From Deltaproteobacteria bacterium (lineage in GTDB: Bacteria; Desulfobacterota; Desulfobacteria; Desulfobacterales; ETH-SRB1): DNA of 6,382 nt. This document shows positions 1-5,233 of the stretch, piece after piece. How positions within the stretch are numbered: the stretch's first letter is position 1; every line of letters begins with the position of its first letter. Where the stretch lies: contig DAOUSD010000111.1 of assembly GCA_030627405.1 (NCBI GenBank), positions 1-6,382 of the forward strand, read 5' to 3'. The notes beneath the pieces are model-generated. The model saw only the letters and a program-made list of their open reading frames with translations. It did no database searches and was not told where the DNA came from. Position numbers and translations under genes: made by a program.

Positions 1-144
1 ATTTATTTTGTGTTTTATTTCGGAGAATGGATTCGGAAAATGCTGGGCGTTGGAGGTATTCGAGTAATTATGCGCCTTATGGGGCTTTTGCTCGCAGTTC
101 TTGCTGTGCAGTTTATGGTTAGCGGATTTCAACAGCTTCGTTGA
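1..144 (+). CDS. MarC family integral membrane protein, C-terminal fragment
   Basis: This is the last 47 codons of a gene whose 5' part lies outside the window. Frame 1 is open from the first base to a TGA at 142-144. The peptide has a short polar stretch (GEWIRKMLGVGG) and then a hydrophobic segment (RLMGLLLAVLAVQFMVSG) ending in a short polar tail. The pattern of a glycine turn, 'I-x-V-I-x-R-L-M-G-L-L-L-A', then 'A-V-Q-F' is what I know from the C-terminal transmembrane helix of MarC/UPF0056 proteins. These are inner-membrane proteins of about 200 residues with six predicted helices and no well-established transport function. The original link to multiple antibiotic resistance is not generally supported. 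The stop codon abuts the palindromic repeat at 145. The family call rests on about 45 residues. Confidence 0.72.
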   Translation: MYFVFYFGEWIRKMLGVGGIRVIMRLMGLLLAVLAVQFMVSGFQQLR

Positions 145-250
145 CTAACAAGCCGATTTCACAGCATCCGCTACGTTACAGGCCATTCGTGGTGAAATAC
201 CACAACTTCACGGCCTGTGCCTTGCGGCTGAAGTAAACTCGGCTTGTTAG
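145..250. repeat. Nested palindromic intergenic repeat (REP/MITE-like)
   Basis: A perfect 12-bp inverted repeat, CTAACAAGCCGA (145-156) and TCGGCTTGTTAG (239-250), bounds the element. Inside it are a second pair, ACAGGCC (178-184) with GGCCTGT (212-218), and an apical hairpin, GTGGT (189-193) with ACCAC (199-203). The stretches between also resemble each other imperfectly in inverted orientation (TTTCACAGCATCCGC against TTTACTTCAGCCGC). The whole could fold into one long cruciform or RNA stem. It starts directly after the marC stop and lies between two convergent genes, so it could act as a bidirectional transcript-end structure. It has no T-tract typical of an intrinsic terminator and encodes no protein I would defend. 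I infer a dispersed non-autonomous repeat; copy number cannot be seen from one window. Confidence 0.7.
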
Positions 251-275
251 AGATACAGATTGGTTAGGAAAAATG

Positions 276-674
276 TTATTCAGGAAAGCGTCTGATATGT
301 ATAGTCTGGTTTTTGATCCACTGGTCGAATTTAGATCTTAAATATCGTTTAAAGTGATATCTGGTTACCGGGAAAAGCATCAGCAGCCCTGCAATGTCGG
401 TGATGAACCCGGGTGTTAAAAGAACAATTCCAGCTAAAAATATTATAAACGCGTCAATCAGATCTTCAGTTGGCGTTATTCCCTGCTGAAGGCTGGCCTT
501 GATGCGCAGCATGGTTTGCAGGCCCTGTACGCGGGCAAGGGTTGCTCCTGCAAAAGCAGTTATGATTACAACCAACACCGTGTTAAGTGCCCCTATTGAA
601 TGGCCGATTTTTATCAGCAGGTATATTTCAGCAACAGGTATAAGTGTGAATGCAAGAAAAAGTTTGAGCAGCAT
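276..674 (-). CDS. fxsA: FxsA family membrane protein
   Basis: This 132-residue protein is close to the family's usual size. It has an N-terminal hydrophobic segment (about 3-23) with the conserved 'P-V-A-E-I-Y-L-L-I-K-I-G' stretch. A second segment (about 29-47) runs into 'T-A-F-A-G-A-T-L-A-R-V-Q-G' (39-51). The signature 'TPTEDLIDA' (67-75) precedes a third hydrophobic region, 'LAGIVLLTPGFITDIAGLLMLFPVTR' in pieces (80-105), with the PGF-TD motif at 88-93. The tail is basic (HFKRYLRSKF) and probably cytoplasmic. FxsA is a cytoplasmic-membrane protein whose overproduction in E. coli relieves phage T7 exclusion by the F factor; its normal role is unclear. On the minus strand, AAGGA at 690-686 lies 11 nt before the ATG at 674, a slightly long spacing. 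It is convergent with marC and divergent from the formate dehydrogenase operon. The family call is firm; the symbol follows family usage. Confidence 0.9.
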   Translation of the reverse strand: MLLKLFLAFTLIPVAEIYLLIKIGHSIGALNTVLVVIITAFAGATLARVQGLQTMLRIKASLQQGITPTEDLIDAFIIFLAGIVLLTPGFITDIAGLLMLFPVTRYHFKRYLRSKFDQWIKNQTIHIRRFPE

Positions 675-703
675 AGTATGCTAAATCCTTTTAAAATGAG
701 AGC

Positions 704-732
704 ATTATAAAAAATTGCTCAATTTAGTTAAT
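704..732 (-). promoter_or_regulatory. Candidate sigma-70-type promoter for fxsA
   Basis: On the minus strand a perfect -10 hexamer, TATAAT, is at 709-704, about 30 nt before the start codon. This would give a short leader that includes the AAGGA ribosome-binding site at 690-686. The hexamer 17 nt further upstream (732-727, ATTAAC) matches the -35 consensus poorly, so the case rests on the -10 box and its position. The region is AT-rich, which makes a chance TATAAT likely. Confidence 0.33.
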
Positions 733-736
733 ATAA

Positions 737-865
737 CCGTTCACGGCTTGAAACTTGAAATTAGAAAATAGAAATTAGGGAAAGATTAAAATAGAAATTG
801 GGAAGAACAGTACAAAAGCATGAATGCCCAATTTCCAATTTCTATTTTCGACGTTCCGTGAATGG
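737..865. repeat. 129-nt imperfect inverted repeat, AT-rich (MITE-like)
   Basis: Three nested inverted pairs lie in this non-coding stretch. The outermost is CCGTTCACGG (737-746) with CCGTGAATGG (856-865), which matches at 9 of 10 positions. The middle pair is GAAAATAGAAATT (764-776) with AATTTCTATTTTC (837-849), perfect over 13 bp. The inner pair is GAAATTGGG (794-802) with CCCAATTTC (827-835), perfect over 9 bp. The left half also repeats the theme 'GAAATTAG / AATAGAAATT' directly. No target-site duplication is obvious and there is no transposase reading frame. A non-autonomous palindromic element or a remnant of one is the simplest reading; a terminator role is less likely, since it lies between divergent transcription units. 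Confidence 0.6.
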
Positions 866-1011
866 CTACCATTTATGAAAATATGAACATTATATGAAAT
901 TATGTCAAGTTTAATTCAGGAATGAACATATGTGACTTATTCAATTTTCTTGATTTATTTTTATAGTATGATAAAAAAATCATTTAAAAACAATAAAAAA
1001 AGGCATATTTT
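866..1011 (+). promoter_or_regulatory. AT-rich leader and putative promoter region of the formate dehydrogenase operon
   Basis: This non-coding stretch must carry the promoter if the operon starts at 1012. A weak sigma-70-like pair is TTCAAT (940-945) and TATAGT (962-967), 16 nt apart. A small palindrome, TCAA-N5-TTGA (941-953), overlaps the -35 candidate, and an ATGAACAT octamer occurs twice (883-890 and 922-929). The ribosome-binding site AAAAGG (about 998-1003) lies 8 nt before the ATG. None of the motifs fits a known regulator consensus well enough to name one. The region is so AT-rich that several other -10-like hexamers exist. Confidence 0.35.
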
Positions 1012-3036
1012 ATGCACAGGGTATTGACAACCTGCTGTTTCTGCGCATGCGGATGCAATTTGTATCTTGAAGTCGAAAATGGAAAGATAGTTGGGGTGAT
1101 TCCCAGCAGAGAGCACCCTGTCTCCCGCGGAAACCTGTGTGTCAAGGGATGGAACTGTTTTGAATTTGTTCTTCATAAAGAGCGACTTCGCTTTCCATTG
1201 ATTAGAAAAAACGGACGTCTTGAAAGGGCTGAATGGAATGAGGCTCTTGATTTGATTGCGGCAAAATTGACTCATATCAGGGACAAGTACGGACCAGATG
1301 CCTTGGGTGTGCTTTCATCTGCAAAGTGCACAAATGAGGAAAATTATCTATTAATGAAATTTGCCAGGGCAGTATTAAAGACAAATAATATTGATCACTG
1401 TGCCCGGCTTTGCCACTCCTCAAGCGTTATAGGATTAAACAATGCCTTTGGTTCCGGTGCCATGACGAATTCTATAGCGGAACTGGCAGGCGCCGAGGTG
1501 ATTTTAGTAATTGGTTCAAACACTACCGAACAACACCCCCAGATAGCGCGTTTTATATTTGATGCCATAGACAGAGGCGCCAAACTGATTGTTATAGATC
1601 CCCGTCGCATTCCATTGAGCAGATTCGCACATGTTTATCTTCAGCCGCGTCTTGGTACAGATGTACTTTGGCTGAAAGGGATGATGAAGATTATTTTTGA
1701 AGAAAAACTGTTTGATGATTCCTTTATAAGCATGCGTACAGAGAATTTCGATGCGTTCAGCAGGAATCTGGAGAATTTTGATCTCGATCATGTCGAGAAA
1801 CTCTGCGGTATTTCTTTAGAAGGTCTCAGAAGGGCGGCCCGTATGTATGCCGGAGTTAAGCGAGCCATGATAATCTATTCAATGGGAATTACGCAGCACA
1901 TATCAGGGACGGATAATGTAGAATCCATAGCCAATCTGGCCATGCTGACCGGCCATGTTGAGCGGGAATTTACCGGTGTTGGACCTTTGCGCGGCCAGAA
2001 TAATGTTCAGGGGGCATGCGATATGGGTGCATTGCCTGGAACTCTTTCGGGCTATCAGGATGTTACTGACGAAGATATTAGAAAGAAATTTAAAAATTTG
2101 TGGAAGACAGAGCTTCCGACGTCAACTGGGCTGACCAGTATTGAGATGCTTGATGGAAAGACTACCCATGGCATGTTTGTCATGGGAGAAAATCCGGCCA
2201 TGAGCCATCCCGATATTAAGGAAGTCAGAAAAGTTTTGAGCAGTATGGAATTTCTGGCAGTATCAGACATATTTCTGACTGAAACAGCGGAATATGCACA
2301 TGTAGTATTGCCGGCAGCATCATTTGCTGAAAAAGATGGTACATTTACCAGTACTGAGCGCCGCATACAGAGGGTTCGCGAGGCGATTCCTCCTGTCGGT
2401 TCCAGCAAGCCTGACTGGCGAATCATATGTGAACTGTCCTCCCGAATGAATTATCCCATGGAATATGAATCTCCAGTTGAAATCATGGAGGAGATTGCAA
2501 TGCTGACACCTGTTTACGGGGGAGTATATTACGACAGGCTGGAAGACAATTGGGGCCTTTTCTGGCCCTGCCCGCAAAGAGAACATCCAGGGACTCCTTT
2601 TTTACACAAGGGCTCTTTTGCAAGGGGGAAAGGGCATTTTGAATGTATTGATTATCGACCTCCTGCAGAACTGCCTGACAGTGAATATCCCTTTTATCTT
2701 ACTACAGGCAGAATGTATCAGCACTGGCATACAGGCAGTATGAGCATGAGAATTGTAACGCTCACAAGGGAAATGCCTGAGGGAATTATTGAGCTTAATC
2801 CTGCTGATGCGAAATGCCTCGGAGTAGATAACAGTGAGCTTGTTCGTGTGGTTTCAAGACGAGGGGCTGTTAAAGTGAAAGTGCATATAACAGATGATGT
2901 GCCGGAAAGAACGCTTTTTATGCCATTTCACTTTAAGAAGTCACCTGCCAATATCCTTACCAATACCGCGCTTGATCCAAAGGCAAAGATTCCGGAGTTT
3001 AAGGTTTGTGCGGTGAGAATAGAAAGGATAGAATAA
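1012..3036 (+). CDS. fdhA: Cytoplasmic Mo/W-bisMGD formate dehydrogenase, catalytic subunit (Cys type)
   Basis: Predicted to interconvert formate and CO2 as the alpha subunit of a soluble complex. The 674 residues match the length of single-cluster, FdhF-like enzymes. The N-terminus binds one [4Fe-4S] through C8, C11, C15 and C43 (CCFCACGC, then GNLCVKG), with the expected electron-relay lysine K45. The catalytic motif DHCARLCHSSSV (129-139) places Cys134 where many homologues have selenocysteine, followed by His135; its codon at 1411-1413 is TGC. Arg327 in PLRGQNNVQG fits the second active-site arginine of the family. TTGRMYQHWHTGSMSMR (564-580) opens the C-terminal dinucleotide-binding domain (to about 668) and is typical of formate dehydrogenases. 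There is no Tat signal, so it acts in the cytoplasm. The start has AAAAGG 8 nt upstream. Its stop overlaps the next start by one base (TAATG). Other molybdopterin oxidoreductases cannot be fully excluded. Confidence 0.92.
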   Translation: MHRVLTTCCFCACGCNLYLEVENGKIVGVIPSREHPVSRGNLCVKGWNCFEFVLHKERLRFPLIRKNGRLERAEWNEALDLIAAKLTHIRDKYGPDALGVLSSAKCTNEENYLLMKFARAVLKTNNIDHCARLCHSSSVIGLNNAFGSGAMTNSIAELAGAEVILVIGSNTTEQHPQIARFIFDAIDRGAKLIVIDPRRIPLSRFAHVYLQPRLGTDVLWLKGMMKIIFEEKLFDDSFISMRTENFDAFSRNLENFDLDHVEKLCGISLEGLRRAARMYAGVKRAMIIYSMGITQHISGTDNVESIANLAMLTGHVEREFTGVGPLRGQNNVQGACDMGALPGTLSGYQDVTDEDIRKKFKNLWKTELPTSTGLTSIEMLDGKTTHGMFVMGENPAMSHPDIKEVRKVLSSMEFLAVSDIFLTETAEYAHVVLPAASFAEKDGTFTSTERRIQRVREAIPPVGSSKPDWRIICELSSRMNYPMEYESPVEIMEEIAMLTPVYGGVYYDRLEDNWGLFWPCPQREHPGTPFLHKGSFARGKGHFECIDYRPPAELPDSEYPFYLTTGRMYQHWHTGSMSMRIVTLTREMPEGIIELNPADAKCLGVDNSELVRVVSRRGAVKVKVHITDDVPERTLFMPFHFKKSPANILTNTALDPKAKIPEFKVCAVRIERIE

Positions 3037-4304
3037 TGGCAGACAGGCTTATTTTAAATAAAGAACATCTAAAAAGTTTTTTGCGCAAGATCTCTAAAAA
3101 ACATGAACTGATCGCACCTGTTAAAAATGCCGGCGGAGATACACTTCTCGAGGTTATTCATTCTGTGGATGAAGTTACTCTTGATCTTAAAACCAGGCCT
3201 GTAATGCCGCCCAAAAATTTCTTTTTACCCCGAAGTGAGACTTTATTCAAATACCAGCGTAAAGGCAACGAGTACAGGTTTGATGAGATGCTGGATGATA
3301 CTCCAAGAATCTTGTTCGGCTTACGTTCCTGCGATCTTTGGGGAATTCTTTTTCTGGATATGATATTTCAGGAAAACTTCAAAGACCTGTATTATTTGAA
3401 CAGAAGAATTAATACTGTCCTGATCAATATCGGATGTAATGAGCCCATGGAGAACTGTTTCTGCAGGAGCACAAAAAGCGGTCCTTTTTTGACACACGGA
3501 TATGATCTGCAGCTCACGGATCTGGGAGACAGATTTTTTGTAGAAGTCGGACGACCCAGGGGCAGGGAGCTTGTTGAAGAATGGAGCTATTTTTTTTCTC
3601 CTGCGACTGAAAAAGACAGAGAACAACAGTATGAGATAATTCTTGAGGCCGAGAGCAGATTCCATCAGATTGTTGATATGGATACTGCCGTATCCCGTCT
3701 TATGAATGATGAGGTGGACGAAACGCTCTGGGAGGAGCTGGGTAACCGGTGTCAGAACTGTGGCGGGTGCGCATATGTGTGTCCCACGTGTTATTGTTTT
3801 AATATCGTGGATATACCGATTTCTGATACCAAAGGTGAAAGATTAAGGATACAGGATTCATGCACATTCAGCGGGTTTACCAGACTTGCAGGCGGTTATA
3901 ATCCAAGGCATGAGAGGAAACGCCGGATTCGCAGACGTTTTTATCATAAACTTTATTATGACAGCAAGAAACACCGCCGGCCAAGCTGCGTGGGATGCGG
4001 ACGCTGTGTAGAAATATGTTTTGGCCGGGTTGATATGATCAATGTTATAAAAATGATTTGTGAGCATAAGGAGAAAAAATTAAGAGAGGATTCTTTGAGA
4101 CTGGGAGAGATACTTGTTGAAGCCGGGTTATTGAGCAGAGAAGAACTGAAGAAGGCACTTAAAAAGCAGGCCGGCACCGGCAAATCCCTTGGAGAACATC
4201 TGATAAATGAAGGAATAATAACAGAGGAGGGAGTTGCACGCGCTCTTGGATATCAGCTTAAGATTCCTGAAGATGCAGGAACAGGAGGCAGTGGTGGAAA
4301 ATAG
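3036..4304 (+). CDS. HydB/AsrA-type iron-sulfur subunit with C-terminal MshEN-like domain
   Basis: This is the predicted beta subunit carrying electrons between the formate dehydrogenase and the flavin subunit. Residues 1 to about 345 match the sulfhydrogenase beta (HydB)/anaerobic sulfite reductase A family: GLRSCD (95-100), a cysteine group at C134, C141 and C143, ferredoxin cluster one (C239, C242, C245, C249), DSCTFSGFTRLAGGYNPR (274-291), RRRFYHK (299-305), and cluster two (C318, C321, C324, C328). The last cysteine is followed by FG instead of the usual P. The 422 residues exceed the usual size of about 340 because of a C-terminal addition. RLGEILVEAG...Q (355-378), a 5-residue spacer, then SLGEHLINEG...Q (384-407) reproduce the paired 24-residue MshEN motif of c-di-GMP-binding type II secretion and pilus ATPases. 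A Gly-rich tail follows. The ATG at 3036 (AAAGGA 7 nt upstream) is preferred over a TTG at 3006. Confidence 0.87.
   Translation: MADRLILNKEHLKSFLRKISKKHELIAPVKNAGGDTLLEVIHSVDEVTLDLKTRPVMPPKNFFLPRSETLFKYQRKGNEYRFDEMLDDTPRILFGLRSCDLWGILFLDMIFQENFKDLYYLNRRINTVLINIGCNEPMENCFCRSTKSGPFLTHGYDLQLTDLGDRFFVEVGRPRGRELVEEWSYFFSPATEKDREQQYEIILEAESRFHQIVDMDTAVSRLMNDEVDETLWEELGNRCQNCGGCAYVCPTCYCFNIVDIPISDTKGERLRIQDSCTFSGFTRLAGGYNPRHERKRRIRRRFYHKLYYDSKKHRRPSCVGCGRCVEICFGRVDMINVIKMICEHKEKKLREDSLRLGEILVEAGLLSREELKKALKKQAGTGKSLGEHLINEGIITEEGVARALGYQLKIPEDAGTGGSGGK
4108..4256 (+). other. Segment encoding the MshEN-like (GspE N-terminal) domain
   Basis: This marks the coding segment for about residues 358-407 of the beta subunit plus the domain edges; motif 1 itself begins at R355 (codon near 4098). 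Both halves share L-G-E-x-L or L-G-E-x-x-L, then x-x-G-(L/I)-(L/I), an E-E pair, and A-L-x-x-Q. This is the consensus of the MshEN domain, in which each motif contributes to one side of a bound c-di-GMP. The first motif keeps the leading Arg-Leu-Gly; the second has Ser in the first position. A charged linker (HKEKKLREDS, 344-353) separates it from the iron-sulfur part. Binding of c-di-GMP is inferred from the family, not shown. Confidence 0.75.
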
Positions 4305-4317
4305 GGCTCAGATATTA

Positions 4318-5157
4318 ATGCGAAAAATGGTAGCAAATGTATATTTGCCGCATACTGTCAAAATCAAAGAGATAAAAGATGAAACCGCTGATATAAAAAC
4401 ATTTACGCTTTACTTTAAAGAAGAAGAATTGCAGAATAAATTTACATTCAGGCCTGGTCAGTTTGTTCTGGTTTCTGTATTCAATTGCGGAGAAGCTCCC
4501 TTTTCCATAAGTTCATCTCCGGAAGTTGCCGGAGAGTTTCAGTTGAGCATCAAGAAGGCAGGCCTTTTGACAGGTGAGATAGATCGCTGCAAAGAAGGGG
4601 ACGAGATCTGCGTGCGCGGACCTTATGGCAATGGTTTTCCTTTAAAACAGCTTTACGGCAAAAATCTTTTATTTGTCGGAGGGGGAATTGGGCTTGCTCC
4701 GCTGCGGTCTTTAATCCGGCATGTTTTTGCAAAAAAAGCTGATTTTGGCACAATAACCATACTTTACGGAGCAAGAACACCTGAAGATATTGTTTTTAAG
4801 GAAGATTTAGACAACTGGAGCAGAGAAAACAATGCAGAAGTCCTGATTACCGTGGACAAAGGAAGTCCCGAGTGGAATGGGAACACAGGACCTGTAACGA
4901 ATTTATGGGAAAAAATAGAGATATCCCCTTTAAACACAAAGGTTGTAATCTGCGGTCCTCCGGTAATGATTCCTTATGTGGTTTTTGACCTGCTCAATAT
5001 GGGTTTTGCTGAAGAGGATATTATTTCTACACTTGAGAGAAATATGAAATGCGGAGTAGGCAAGTGCGGTCACTGTACTATAGGAAGTAAGTTCGTCTGT
5101 ATTGACGGCCCTGTTTTTACATATAAGGAGATGAAAGAAATTCCTTTTTTGATTTAA
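4318..5157 (+). CDS. HydG/AsrB-type FAD/NAD(P)-binding [2Fe-2S] oxidoreductase subunit
   Basis: This is the predicted gamma subunit, which passes electrons between the iron-sulfur chain and NAD(P)(H). It has a ferredoxin-reductase layout. RPGQF (45-49) and PFSISSSP (61-68) bind the flavin. GPYGNGFPL (101-109) follows. VGGGIGLAPLR (120-130) and CGPPVMI (212-218) form the NAD(P) domain. C245, C250, C253 and C261 (C-x4-C-x2-C-x7-C) hold the [2Fe-2S] cluster, as in dihydroorotate dehydrogenase electron-transfer subunits. Its 279 residues suit sulfhydrogenase gamma or AsrB. NAD versus NADP preference cannot be read safely. The start is uncertain. ATG 4318 has AGGG 11 nt upstream and places the conserved VYLP near the N-terminus as in homologues. 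GTG 4294 has the stronger AGGAGG (4283-4288) at 5 nt and would overlap the beta gene. ATG 4273 and ATG 4327 are also in frame. It is co-transcribed with the two genes upstream. Confidence 0.9.
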   Translation: MRKMVANVYLPHTVKIKEIKDETADIKTFTLYFKEEELQNKFTFRPGQFVLVSVFNCGEAPFSISSSPEVAGEFQLSIKKAGLLTGEIDRCKEGDEICVRGPYGNGFPLKQLYGKNLLFVGGGIGLAPLRSLIRHVFAKKADFGTITILYGARTPEDIVFKEDLDNWSRENNAEVLITVDKGSPEWNGNTGPVTNLWEKIEISPLNTKVVICGPPVMIPYVVFDLLNMGFAEEDIISTLERNMKCGVGKCGHCTIGSKFVCIDGPVFTYKEMKEIPFLI

Positions 5158-5233
5158 TGTTTAGGCTCAATATTCATTAAAAAACCGTGAACTGTAAACC
5201 GACAACTGTAAACTGTTACAGACAGAGGTATTT
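5158..5233 (+). repeat. Short intergenic repeats and hairpin before the kinase-like gene
   Basis: The decamer AACTGTAAAC occurs twice (5190-5199 and 5204-5213), 14 nt apart. The second copy merges into a 6-bp hairpin, CTGTAA (5206-5211), loop ACTG, TTACAG (5216-5221), which ends just before the ribosome-binding site AGAGG (5224-5228). CCGTGAAC (5185-5192) also occurs, inverted, in the outer arm of the repeat at 737-746. The hairpin is close enough to the start codon at 5234 to affect translation, but its stem is weak. Confidence 0.45.

Noticed and set aside
499..684. 61-codon open frame on + strand opposite fxsA
   Set aside because: It is antisense to a well-supported family gene, has no recognisable domain, and is explained as a shadow of the fxsA frame.
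931..946. Rex- or HcpR-like site (TGTGA...TTCA)
   Set aside because: The spacing between the half-sites is one base short of the Rex and HcpR consensus, and the right half is incomplete.
3006..3035. Upstream TTG start adding 10 residues to the beta subunit
   Set aside because: The ATG at 3036 has a well-spaced AAAGGA and gives the standard stop-start overlap; the extra residues (MCGENRKDRI) are just the alpha-subunit coding end read in another frame.
4070..4304. MshEN-like tail as a frameshifted remnant of a separate GspE gene
   Set aside because: The frame is continuous with the iron-sulfur part, has no internal start with a ribosome-binding site, no stop before 4302, and no remaining ATPase sequence follows.
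3036..5157. Beta and gamma genes as anaerobic sulfite reductase AsrA and AsrB
   Set aside because: They belong to the same superfamilies, but no AsrC-type sulfite reductase is present and both genes are packed against a formate dehydrogenase catalytic gene, so a role in that complex is more likely.
5153..5181. Terminator hairpin after the gamma gene (TTTAATG/CATTAAA)
   Set aside because: It is a 7-bp A/T-only stem with a 15-nt loop and no following T-tract; it is too weak to call.
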